Below, piece by piece: positions 55,081-64,000 of a DNA stretch of 64,000 nt. Source of the stretch: Rhyacophila brunnea (taxonomy: Eukaryota > Arthropoda > Insecta > Trichoptera > Rhyacophilidae). Both the position numbers and the translations under genes were made by a program. The notes below the pieces were generated by a model. It worked only from the letters and a program-made list of their open reading frames with translations, was not told the origin of the DNA and did no database searches. The DNA is taken from contig JAGYXB010001967.1 in assembly GCA_022495005.1 (NCBI GenBank), forward strand, positions 698,992 through 762,991. Reading direction: 5' to 3'. Numbering within the stretch: the stretch's first letter is position 1; every line of letters begins with the position of its first letter.

Positions 55081-56709
55081 TTAGCGTGGAAGCCATGCGC
55101 TTCCCCACGCCTTAACTAGCAACACTCTCTTCGCTATTAATTTAAAATATATCACACTTATCACAACCATATATATCAATTTAGCACTAGTATTTAAAAC
55201 ACTTTTAACACTAACATTTTTATCAGGTTTAATATTTAAATCTTTATGAGGTAAACTATTTTTATTACGTGCAATTGCAGTAGTTGGCAATTTCTCTTCA
55301 CCCGGCGCATCCAACGTACTACCTACAATTATCCACGTACTTCTGACTACGCTATTTGGACGGTCTGCAGTCGTTACAGATGGTAGTGTCTTTTGACACG
55401 CCGCAAAATTCTGTCCCCGACTACACCTGTCCCTAGGATCTAAAATATTTACAGAACCGAGAAAATCCGTAGATATTTTGCTTTGTTGGTCATGGGCCGC
55501 CGTAGCTGAGTCCCATAACTCTTGTTCTCCGTTATTGAGTATATCACCGCCTTTGAGACGATGATCATACACAACAACTCTTTCGTCACTATATCTAGCT
55601 TTATCTATATACATTAAGTTCATGTTTCTTAATTCAAACTTAACGCTATCAAAATTAATCCTATTAAGCTTACGTAACTTATTTTTAACATTCTTAATAC
55701 TAAAGGACTTACATTTACTTGATTTTTGTTTAAGATAACGATTATAGTCATCCAATGCTATGAGCTCTTCTTCATTAAGTTTATTTCGCCTTAATTTACC
55801 GAAGGTATTAATGTTTTGTAGTCGACGATTAGTTCGACTCTTCCTAATAATATTCTTAACGTCAGCCTCGTGGGGTCTGTTCGCTAATTTAAAAGGTGAG
55901 TCCCTTCCTAAAGTTTCGTTGCTCGATTGCAACGACGATCGACTATCTAAACTACATACATCGCTATTAATATCAAGTAAACTGCCAGCTTCGGCTTTAG
56001 TATAATTAGTAATATTAATATTTTTACACAAATGGTTAGCGGAAGCACAATAATTCGTTAAATTATTTGTTACAAGAGATCTGTCGTCAGTATCAACGAG
56101 ACTACAGTTACTTACGTTTGCCGATGTTCTCAGCACACCAATAGCGCCACTGCTTACGCCTTCGCCGCATCCACTGCTAGCTGTCTTTAACTGCTTATCT
56201 TGATAACCTTCTTCCTTACCGCCAACATTTATTTCATAACTTCCTAATTCTAATTTATCTAAAAACTTTTTATATTCTATTTCGCCGCCGGTAAAAGAAT
56301 TATTAGCTCGCGAAGTCTCAACATTGGACAACGTCTTACCGCTATTCTTTTTATTAAGATTTTCTACTATTTCACTAGCAGAATTATTAATATCGCGTTT
56401 GCGATAATTCTCCGGTCTTACGCTGCTATCCTTTACAAGAGGACCTGTACAAAGATTAACTTGGTTACTGGGGCCAGCTTCGACCTCACAGTGAACCTTA
56501 GGGTTAAATGATTTCACCGGAAGGGTGTCCTTCAGTTCACTTTCACAGTTAACCCTATTCGCCAGAAGAGCGTCTATGTCACTAGCTAGAACTCGGCTGA
56601 ACGGCGTTCGAGGAACGTTCGTGTCACCTTCTTGAGTCTTCTCTTCGGCGGTCCGCCAGTGTTCGTCGTCTTGGAGCCATCGACGATCAACCCGGTCCGC
56701 GAGCCGTCT
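55081..56709 (-). CDS. Unknown 542-codon frame in phase with gag after one TGA
   Basis: The frame begins at the codon after the gag stop (TGA at 56710-56712) and stays open to TAA at 55081-55083. It has no ATG in its first several hundred bases (the codon at 56515-56517 is GTG within LPVKSFNPKV), so it should be made by readthrough of the gag stop, or the TGA is a mutation in a longer gag-X protein. Composition is Asn/Ser/Lys-rich, with a basic region around RKSRTNRRLQNINTFGKLRR and a hydrophobic stretch (LIYMVVISVIYF) followed by basic residues near the end. I see no retropepsin DTG, no YxDD and no integrase motif. The last about 15 residues come from an 81-bp repeat. The copy at 62922-64000 keeps the frame. 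Confidence 0.55.
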   Translation of the reverse strand, partial: RRLADRVDRRWLQDDEHWRTAEEKTQEGDTNVPRTPFSRVLASDIDALLANRVNCESELKDTLPVKSFNPKVHCEVEAGPSNQVNLCTGPLVKDSSVRPENYRKRDINNSASEIVENLNKKNSGKTLSNVETSRANNSFTGGEIEYKKFLDKLELGSYEINVGGKEEGYQDKQLKTASSGCGEGVSSGAIGVLRTSANVSNCSLVDTDDRSLVTNNLTNYCASANHLCKNINITNYTKAEAGSLLDINSDVCSLDSRSSLQSSNETLGRDSPFKLANRPHEADVKNIIRKSRTNRRLQNINTFGKLRRNKLNEEELIALDDYNRYLKQKSSKCKSFSIKNVKNKLRKLNRINFDSVKFELRNMNLMYIDKARYSDERVVVYDHRLKGGDILNNGEQELWDSATAAHDQQSKISTDFLGSVNILDPRDRCSRGQNFAACQKTLPSVTTADRPNSVVRSTWIIVGSTLDAPGEEKLPTTAIARNKNSLPHKDLNIKPDKNVSVKSVLNTSAKLIYMVVISVIYFKLIAKRVLLVKAWGSAWLPR

Positions 56710-57747
56710 TCATGGCTCCTTTCTGGTCTGCTGAGCTGCTTGCCTGTCTGGGCAATCCTTGTTTTCATGGAAGCCAGGACAATGTTGACAACGCCTTTGT
56801 CTGGCACCGCCTCGCTCATCAATGCGAGGACGTGGGCGGTACGCAGGTCTTTCTGAATCGTTTTGCTGGTCTGATTGCCGTGGAGGCCTTTTATCAACAG
56901 CCTCCGTGGTCTTATCAGATTTCGCGTTAGTCTCTTGTACCGAACGCGGCTTCTCGCGCCAAGTTCTCTGCTGAGCGGGCCTCTTTTCATCGTTCGCCTT
57001 GACGGCATTTGCTGGAGATGGCACGGAAGCCAATGCCGATTTCAATGGTCGAAGTGTATGAGCTACTTCAAGCAGCTCGTCCATCGTTTTCCATTTCTCT
57101 TGATTAACCCTTATCTGATCGCTCACAGTGAGTAGGTCATAAAAGGTCGAAGCCAGGGTTTCCGACTTCATCTCTGGAAGGAGTACCTCGGCTAACTCCA
57201 TCTTCTTCAGGAGGAAACCATAAGCTCCCTCTTGAGGTCCTTGCTCTTTATGTTCGAGCTCCGTTCGTTGAGCACGACGTCTTGAAGGCGATTCGAAGTG
57301 CTCTTTCAGGTCGTTACTAAACGACCGCCAACTGTCTGATGTGTCAATATTTTTGGCCCAAGTCTTGGCCTCTCCTCTGAGCTGACGCATAGCCAACTCT
57401 GTCCAATTCTCAGCTGGGTACTTCACAGCTTCGCAATATTCTCTGCAGCGTCGGAGAAAAAGTTCAACGCTCTGCTTTGGGCTACCCTCATAGGTGGAAT
57501 GGAGTTCCGGCTTAACATGGCATGGGGTACATACGGCTGGTTCAGGTGGTGCCATTTTTTGTTTGGGAGACGACGTGCTTACTTGCAAAAATGAATCTTC
57601 TTCGGGGAATACTTGCGCGTTTTGCAAGCCTTCTTCCAATATGAAGTCTTCTTCTACACTCGGACCCGGAACAGGGTTCGGCATAATTTCTTCTAATTCC
57701 TCCGTCCCCTGGAGTTGGAAGAAGCGGACCTTCGACCGTAAATTCAT
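56710..57747 (-). CDS. gag: LTR retroelement gag polyprotein
   Basis: 345 residues with a genuine ATG at 57745-57747. Residues 85-215 have the retrotransposon gag pattern: SVELFLRRCREYCEA, WTELAMRQLRGEAKTWAK, SWRSFSNDLKEHF, then AYGFLLKKMELAEVLLP (capsid-like helices). Residues 245-315 are charged and Pro/Gln/Arg-rich. Residues 320-332 form a zinc knuckle, CQHCPGFHENKDC (C320, C323, H327, C332), close to the CCHC spacing but with three residues before His. Gag would form the particle and bind RNA in the cytoplasm. It ends at TGA 56710-56712, after which the same frame stays open for 542 codons. A second frame (57008-56586) overlaps but looks like a shadow. Confidence 0.88.
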   Translation of the reverse strand: MNLRSKVRFFQLQGTEELEEIMPNPVPGPSVEEDFILEEGLQNAQVFPEEDSFLQVSTSSPKQKMAPPEPAVCTPCHVKPELHSTYEGSPKQSVELFLRRCREYCEAVKYPAENWTELAMRQLRGEAKTWAKNIDTSDSWRSFSNDLKEHFESPSRRRAQRTELEHKEQGPQEGAYGFLLKKMELAEVLLPEMKSETLASTFYDLLTVSDQIRVNQEKWKTMDELLEVAHTLRPLKSALASVPSPANAVKANDEKRPAQQRTWREKPRSVQETNAKSDKTTEAVDKRPPRQSDQQNDSERPAYRPRPRIDERGGARQRRCQHCPGFHENKDCPDRQAAQQTRKEP

Positions 57748-58184
57748 ATAAAAATTCAGCTATCGATTGCGCCGGTTTTCAGCTTCCTACGACCACCCGT
57801 TCGTCCGCAATCGACGTTTAAAGTATTTTGAGGGCATGCGCTGCTTATCGCTGATAACCCTGAAGGCTTGCAACTCCTGTTACAAGCGTCCAATCTTCTC
57901 CGTTTAAAATCTTATATTGTAATAGGTACAGGCCTTCATGTACCTATACCCATGACGTCACGATAGTTATGATAATTATCGAGATTTTAATATACAAAGT
58001 AGTATAAATTTATTTTTTTCAAAATTTTTTTTCTTTGTCTGGGTTCTTGTAGCTCCGGTTTAAGGTTCTTAAAACCTCTCAGGTAACCACAATTCATTGA
58101 TACACTTCACAATATATTGTTTTTAAAATCTTTTAGTAGATCTTAGTTGTAGGATCGTTCAGGTTTTCGCAACCTGAAGATGCC
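57748..58184 (-). other. Retroelement 5' leader
   Basis: About 440 bp between the primer-binding site and the gag ATG. It contains an 8-bp-stem hairpin at 58158-58178 (TTCAGGTT, loop TTCGC, AACCTGAA). Leaders of LTR elements usually carry the packaging signal. No upstream frame of note. Confidence 0.6.
58158..58178. other. Perfect 8-bp stem-loop beside the primer-binding site
   Basis: TTCAGGTT and AACCTGAA flank a 5-nt loop. It begins seven bases from the primer-binding-site core. Position and symmetry suggest a dimerisation, packaging or initiation structure in the genomic RNA. Confidence 0.6.
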
Positions 58185-58202
58185 GCACGCATTTGGGCGC
58201 CA
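58185..58202 (-). other. Primer-binding site
   Basis: On the element strand the LTR ends GTCATGTCA, then TTA, then TGGCGCCCAAATGCGTGC. TGGCGCCC directly after the LTR matches the 3' ends of tRNAs used as primers by many LTR elements and retroviruses. This fixes orientation (5' LTR at the right) and the LTR edge at 58206. Confidence 0.8.
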
Positions 58203-60666
58203 TAATGACATGACCCGGCTCACGGCTAGCTCAATAATGCTACCGGGCCGTCACTGAGGAGACTAGTGATGAATTAGGAGAGGTGGATCTCCTTTGTAGT
58301 ATCACAACTTTTGAATTCCCGAATAAAACTCTCAGCTGGTGTGGTGCTGAATTTATTCAGGTACTAGAGTTCACGGTCACACAATAAGGTTAACTGTCAT
58401 TGTTCCCGTAATTAAATCTCATTAAAGTATCAGCAAACTATTTATTTGTTCACTATAGGATCTCTGTGAAATCTTTCACAAATTCCCGAAAAGTCACACC
58501 TAATTCAGAGAATGTATACGCAGATATTCTTTGGATATTTTTAATTCGAGAAATATTTTCCCATAAGAAAGAAAATATAAATTATTCTTTGGTCACACAG
58601 TACTAGGTTTATAAAAAAGAATAGAATTATTTTATTGTTGTTTATAAAGTTTATTTATATTCACAGTGTATTTACAAATATTTATTTGTGATTACAGACT
58701 TGTTTACAGAAGGTTTGCTTAATGTTTACAAATTTATTTACTAAAATTTGTTTTTATGTTTATGAATTTGTTTACAAAAGTTTATTTTATAATTATGTTT
58801 ACTTAATAAAGTTTCAAAAATTTATTTTATAATTCCGAAAAAAGATTTGTAAAATTTATTATTACAAACTGAGTTTATTAATTTGTTTTTATAAAACAAA
58901 TCCGATCACGTAATTTATCCCGATTACGTCACCTCGTATGATGAGTAATGAAAAATGAAATTACTCCGCGAACGCGTTACTATCGACAGATACGTGGTAT
59001 TCGAGCTACGTTTTAGCGGTCGACGTCACTACCGACAGATACGTGTTATTCGCGCTACGTTTTGCGGCACACGTCACGACCGGCAGATACGAGATATTCG
59101 CGTTACTTTTTGCCCGTCGATGGGGACTTATTGTAGGTAAATTTCACGAATGTTACTGAGAACCGTATCTCGTATCCGCGGAAGGACTGCTGCTTAGTAG
59201 GAGATCGCTGGTGAGAAGTGTAGAAACTAATGATTTTACGGAAAAAGGATGTCACCTTTTATACCCTCGGGATGGAGGTTTAACAGGAAACAGTCCGTAA
59301 GGGATAGCAGATGTATATCTTTCTCTCACGGGATAAATTTACGTATATCTCCCGTTCCTGGTAACTTTCTAATAGAGATATCTTCTAATTAAATCGGGCT
59401 AAATTTACTCTACTTTATTTCCGCAAAATTAAGACTTAATAGGGGTGTTTTAAGCACCCTCTAGAACATGTCCTTTAAATACGTAGTTACGGTGACGTCA
59501 GCAAAATAGTTGATTTTATATGATTTTTCGTGTTCAAACGAAGGGGAAAGTTTTTAGCTTTCCAACGAGGTATCAGAATAGGTACTCGTGTACTAAATAA
59601 GGGAATGGCAGTCTTTAAATTTAAAATGTCAAAATGAAAGGTTGACACCCACGTACTAGTCCTTTCCACCACTCTTGGCCTTTTAGGCCAATAGAATTTT
59701 ACTAAGTTTTAATAAAACTATTTGGAGCCGCAGAAAACGTTTCATTCGATATTTACCTTTCGGACGAACATTATTACGTGAAAATACTATAATATTATAC
59801 TTAACATTTCAACTTAAATATATAAATGCTTAATCCTAACAAGATGTTATTTACAAGCGACTACAAATTTATTTCGTCCTTAATAGTGGCTTTTCCATAG
59901 TAATCTAAACGTAACCTTGAATCTATTTTTATCCGGCAACTCAACACAGCCGGGCCGTAAATTCTAGTCGAACAGAATTCAGTTAAGGTTCAAGGTCACG
60001 CGCCAATTTGTGTTTTTAGTCGCAGTATTTGATTCTTTTATTACTTAGGAGGCAATTAAGATTTATTATTGTTTATGGGTAGAAACCCATCTATACCAGA
60101 ATCTCAAGTTTTTCCAATTGTTACTTTTACAATATTCATTATAGTCAGCAAGTTATAGCATTAACAAAATCTATAATTATAATTACGCGTCTATAGATAT
60201 AGATACGCGTTTACAATATTTTTATAACGGTAGTTAACTCCTATCTTGTATTGATAAAATTAGTATTAAAATTCTTTATTTACAATTATACAGTATATAA
60301 ATTTATAAATATTCAATTTTCTTTTCCAATTTTCATACACTTCCATTATAGCTATAAAAGTTATTGAAGCATGTACCTGCTTAATTTTACGTAAACAATC
60401 TCTCCCATAACTTATTTTCTAAGTTTAATGGAGATTTCCCGGAAATTATTTCCGAAATAGATCGATTTGAAATTTCATGGCGTGTCATTTCGAGGTCTGC
60501 GGTCACAGCGTTCCAATTACACTTGAACAGTCTCGATTCTCCGAGGCGAAATTTTTTACGTAAAATTTTATTACATTTTACAAAGAAAAGGTTAACAACA
60601 TACATTTTACTTCCTAATACTAAACGATTACGCTACTGGTTACCTGTTCATGGTCTTTTTCGACCA

Positions 60667-60685
60667 TTTCTTCTCTGCTTCTTCC
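60667..60685 (-). other. Candidate polypurine tract, unit 2
   Basis: Duplicate of 52826-52844, unchanged. Confidence 0.4.
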
Positions 60686-61431
60686 ATAGTTTAGGACCAT
60701 GGGACTTATATATTCTGTTTGTACCTCGTCGTGAGGTTGTCGCACGGCTATTTGAGAAGTAGAATTGACTACAAGGCTAGATTTGTATAGTTATGTCGTT
60801 AAACCATACTCTGCCATAAACACTAACTGAAGGTCAGCGTTTTTGTTCGTGTCAAATGCCCACCCTTAATAAAGACATAACTGTATATGTCTAGTCTCAA
60901 TTCACCATTGCCACACCTCAGGACTCAGTAATATGCAAAGCGATAAAGCAACAGTAAAGCATATTCAAAATAAAATACACAAAATCTGCGCATGCACACA
61001 AAGTTTTTCTTTTACTTTTTATAATTAATATTCGCCCAGATTCAGGTCTTAAAATTCTAATTAATAAAAGAAAAATTATATAATTCAATAATTCTGAAGT
61101 TAAAAATTTTATTTCGAGGACGGTGAGTGCTGTATGGGACGACTACTGCTTTTCCTGCCGAGGGACAACCGCAAAGAAGAGGACTCACGGAGACGCTCCC
61201 TTTACGACCCATGGACAGAAGTAGAGTTCGACTTCCCGTCGCGAATCACGTTCCCGCTTACTAGAAAATACGGCATAGTACCATGATATGCCAGGGAGAC
61301 TCCCCTGACAATACCTTTAACATTAAATTACATAGGGTCATTTAAACCTATTTAATCCAACGCTCAATACTCCTGGCTATATATTACATTCTACAGAATT
61401 TGAAATCAATCCCAATTAAGAGACTTATTTT

Positions 61432-62085
61432 TCGCAGCTCCGAATACTAATAAGGACTTAGCGTGAAAGTTACGAACTTCCCCACGCCTAAATTAGCAAC
61501 GCTCTCTTCATTTCGCAGCTCCGAATACTAATAAGGACTTAGCGTGAAAGCTACGAACTTCCCCACGCCTAGATTAGCAACACGTCTTCATTTCGCAGCT
61601 CCGAATACTATTAGGGGCTTAGCGTGGAAGTCAAGGACTTCCCCATGCCCTAATTAGCAACACTTTCTTCGTTTCGCTCTCCCCGAAGACTTATTTCTTT
61701 CTCGCTTCGAGAAAAGGCTTATTTGCTTCGATAATAGACTTATTTCTTTATCGCTCCTCTCGAAGACTTGTGGTTTGCTCCGATAATAGACTTATTTCTT
61801 TATCGCTCCTCTCGAAGACTTGTGGTTTGCTTCGATAATAGACTTATTTCTTTATCGCTCCTCTCGAAGACTTGTTGTTTGCTTTGATAATAGACTTATT
61901 TCTTTATCGCTCCTCTCGAAGACTTGTGGTTTGCTTCGATAATAGACTTATTTCTTTATCGCTCCTCTCGAAGACTTGTTGTTTGCTTTGATAATAGACT
62001 TATTTCTTTATCGCTCCTCTCAAAGACTTGTTGTTTGCTTCGATAATAGACTTATTTTTTTATCGCTCCTCTCGAAGACTTGTTT
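61432..62085. repeat. 81-bp and 52-bp arrays, unit 2
   Basis: Same order and copy number as 53591-54244 (three 81-bp units from 61432; seven 52-bp units from 61722). Scattered substitutions (CTTTGATAAT for CTTCGATAAT in two units). Equal copy number shows that the arrays predate the tandem duplication. Confidence 0.9.
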
Positions 62086-62398
62086 GTTTCGCAGCTCCGA
62101 ATACTAATAAGGACTTAGCGTGAAAGTCACGGACTTCCCCACGCCTTAATTAGCAACACGTTCTTCGTTTCGTTCTCCCAGAAGACTTATTTCTCTTTTG
62201 CTTCGAGAAAAGACTTGTCTTTCGCTTCGATCAGAGACTTATTTCTTTATCGCTCCTCTCGAAGTCTTATCGCTCGCTTCGATGATAGACTTATTTCTTT
62301 ATCGCTCCTCTCGAAGACTTATAGCTCGGTTTAGTTAGAGACTTAGCTTACAGGCGATGGCGGTAGCGATCGCTTTGAGCGACGCTTACCTGATCGGC

Positions 62399-62884
62399 CT
62401 ATACGCTGATACTGACGTTTGGGGGGCGCATTCCGGATGGGGCGTCTCGTAAGACAGCGTCCAACGCATCCCGCCACTCGCCAAAGGTAGTACCTTGATC
62501 TTTGCTCCCGGACGTCGGGAAGTCGGTCCTCGCAGGGCGCCGCCCTCCCGATCGTCCCATCCTCCTAAATTCTCTCTTGGGGGGCGCTATCTTGATGGGG
62601 GCGTCCCGTAGGACTGCGTCCAACGCATCCAGCCTCTCGCCAAGGGTCATCTCTTCATTAGATATTGTCGAGTCAACAATTCTTTCTACTTCAGCTCCTC
62701 CACCGCTAAGTTCGGAATCTGTTCCTGAACTCGCCAGTAGTTCTTCCCGCGCACATTCCTGCGCATCCATACGACGTTCTGACAGGGCGTGCACTCCCTC
62801 GTCTCCGTCGCTGGTAGCTTTGGAAAGCGGCGCAGGTGGTTCCACTGGGTCGTCCGCTCTTTCATTAGCCAGATTCTTCTCAAA
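62399..62884 (-). pseudogene. Retroelement small repeat frame, unit 2, frameshifted
   Basis: Same as 54501-55043, but a G is missing from the run at about 62438-62442, so after the second LDAVLRDAP the frame changes and ends early. Substitutions near the N terminus (PPAPLSKATSDGDEG in place of SPTPLSKATNDIDEG). Confidence 0.5.
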
Positions 62885-62921
62885 CTATTTCGCACCGCAG
62901 CTCCGAATACTAGTAAAGGAC

Positions 62922-64000
62922 TTAGCGTGGAAGCCATGCGCTTCCCCACGCCTTAACTAGCAACACTCTCTTCGCTATTAATTTAAAATATATCACACTT
63001 ATCACAACCATATATATCAATTTAGCACTAGTATTTAAAACACTTTTAACACTAACATTTTTATCAGGTTTAATATTTAAATCTTTATGAGGTAAACTAT
63101 TTTTATTACGTGCAATTGCAGTAGTTGGTAATTTCTCTTCACCCGGCGCATCCAACATATTACCTACAATTGTCCACGTACTTCTGACTACGCTATTTGG
63201 ACGGTCTGCAGTCGTTACAGATGGTAGTGTCTTTTGACACGCCGCAAAATTCTGTCCCCGACTACACCTGTCCCTAGGATCTAAAATATTTACAGAACCG
63301 AGAAAATCCGTAGATATTTTGCTTTGTTGGTCATGGGCCGCCGTAGCTGAGTCCCATAACTCTTGTTCTCCGTTATTGAGTATATCACCGCCTTTGAGAC
63401 GATGATCATACACAACAACTCTTTCGTCACTATATCTAGCTTTATCTATATACATTAAGTTCATGTTTCTTAATTCAAACTTAACGCTATCAAAATTAAT
63501 CCTATTAAGCTTACGTAACTTATTTTTAACATTCTTAATACTAAAGGACTTACATTTACTTGATTTTTGTTTAAGATAACGATTATAGTCATCCAATGCT
63601 ATGAGCTCTTCTTCATTAAGTTTATTTCGCCTTAATTTACCGAAGGTATTAATGTTTTGTAGTCGACGATTAGTTCGACTCTTCCTAATAATATTCTTAA
63701 CGTCAGCCTCGTGGGGTCTGTTCGCTAATTTAAAAGGTGAGTCCCTTCCTAAAGTTTCGTTGCTCGATTGCAACGACGATCGACTATCTAAACTACATAC
63801 ATCGTTATTAATTTCAAGTAAACCGCCAGCTTCGGCTTTAGTATAGTTAGTACTATTAATATTTTTACACAAATGGTTAGCGGAAGCACAATAATTCGTT
63901 AAATTATTTGTTACAAGAGATCTGTCGTCAGTATCGACGAGACTACAGTTACTTACGTTTGCCGATGTTCTCAGCACACCAAGAGCGCCACTGCTTACGT
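62922..64000 (-). CDS. Unknown retroelement frame, unit 2, 5' part beyond the window
   Basis: The distal part of the counterpart of 55081-56709, open to the window edge. I count about 11 base differences from unit 1 over 1.08 kb, of which about 8 change the residue (for example S/N, T/M, I/T and D/E). That is what little or no constraint would give, though the number is small. The stop and the repeat-derived C terminus are shared. Confidence 0.5.
   Translation of the reverse strand, partial: VSSGALGVLRTSANVSNCSLVDTDDRSLVTNNLTNYCASANHLCKNINSTNYTKAEAGGLLEINNDVCSLDSRSSLQSSNETLGRDSPFKLANRPHEADVKNIIRKSRTNRRLQNINTFGKLRRNKLNEEELIALDDYNRYLKQKSSKCKSFSIKNVKNKLRKLNRINFDSVKFELRNMNLMYIDKARYSDERVVVYDHRLKGGDILNNGEQELWDSATAAHDQQSKISTDFLGSVNILDPRDRCSRGQNFAACQKTLPSVTTADRPNSVVRSTWTIVGNMLDAPGEEKLPTTAIARNKNSLPHKDLNIKPDKNVSVKSVLNTSAKLIYMVVISVIYFKLIAKRVLLVKAWGSAWLPR

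Larger units (their letters stand above)
50365..58205 (-). mobile_element. LTR retroelement, tandem unit 1 (7841 bp), pol-less
   Basis: Unit = LTR plus internal region, read on the minus strand. Exact left edge: TGACATGACCCGG at 50365 preceded by GTAC, and the same sequence at 58206 preceded by CCATAA, so TG/CA is the LTR terminus. The internal region in transcription order: primer-binding site 58185-58202, leader to 57748, gag 57747-56710, unknown 542-codon frame to 55081, small repeat frame 55043-54501, tandem arrays 54490-53591, candidate polypurine tract 52844-52826. No protease, reverse transcriptase, RNase H or integrase motif found in six frames. No stretch is long enough to hide an intact pol. 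Confidence 0.85.
58206..64000 (-). mobile_element. LTR retroelement, tandem unit 2, runs off the window
   Basis: Direct continuation of the repeat with an offset of 7841 bp for nearly all landmarks and about 1% substitutions. It shows the LTR (58206-60666 if the candidate edge is right), 3' non-coding region, both tandem arrays, the small repeat frame and the distal 359 codons of the unknown frame. Its gag and far LTR lie beyond 64000, so I cannot check whether its gag also ends in TGA. Confidence 0.85.

Noticed and set aside
54661..55119. Plus-strand 152-residue Ser/Arg-rich frame, identical in both tandem units
   Set aside because: Antisense of the repeat frame at 54501-55043. Its composition is that of a reverse-complement shadow.
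56586..57008. 140-residue minus-strand frame overlapping the gag end as a frameshifted protease
   Set aside because: No Asp-Thr/Ser-Gly motif. It is basic and low-complexity and mostly overlaps gag, and the gag frame itself stays open after the TGA.
50365..64000. Endogenous retrovirus with envelope gene
   Set aside because: The long unknown frame has only a weak hydrophobic stretch, no signal peptide or cleavage site, and there is no pol. An envelope call is not supported.

Overview
The window reads as AT-rich, repeat-dominated heterochromatin-like DNA from an arthropod, most likely an insect. The grounds are the mix of elements: mariner-type transposase relics, hAT MITEs, tRNA-headed SINEs, and RTE-, CR1/Jockey- and R1/LOA-like LINE tails. 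I could not identify the species. I found no host protein-coding gene, no intact rRNA or tRNA gene and no CRISPR. Every coding stretch I can assign belongs to a transposable element, and most are broken.

Layout. 1-8668: a satellite of about 145-bp units, whose core is the last codons and (ATG)n tail of an RTE-type LINE, alternates with three copies of a roughly 900-bp segment ending in a 14-bp palindrome. 9788-10650: a hAT element (8-bp target duplication) carrying a tRNA-derived SINE. 11-15 kb: inverted repeats, a palindromic MITE, and two inverted copies of a LINE 3' end; a further LINE copy is split by a 340-bp MITE. 17.4-19.4 kb: a LINE reverse-transcriptase tail and a hAT transposase relic. 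20372-22313: a 971-bp exact tandem duplication. 23-33 kb: a dense field of MITEs, several with target-site duplications I could read, SINE pieces, an RTE tail (28286-28885), a decayed reverse transcriptase with a YADD box (near 29520), and a 68-bp-arm hairpin (26310-26475). 33395-41220: a 3.9-kb tandem duplication, each unit carrying a dead mariner nested inside a second inverted-repeat element. 42-50 kb: a SINE, LINE tails, nested MITEs and a 1-kb hAT element with exact 8-bp target duplications. 50365-64000: two tandem units (7841 bp, then a partial one) of an LTR retroelement on the minus strand.

The most interesting object is that LTR element. It has a primer-binding site, a gag with a zinc knuckle and a candidate long LTR, but no protease, reverse transcriptase or integrase that I can find. 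Instead a 542-codon frame of unknown function follows gag in the same frame, separated only by one TGA and with no start codon near its 5' end. Further downstream lie a small repeat-containing frame and two tandem arrays. It looks like a non-autonomous, gag-bearing LTR element that depends on a partner for reverse transcription.

All comparisons were done by eye, so boundaries are approximate unless a target-site duplication is quoted. Clade names for LINEs are inferences from C-terminal motifs.
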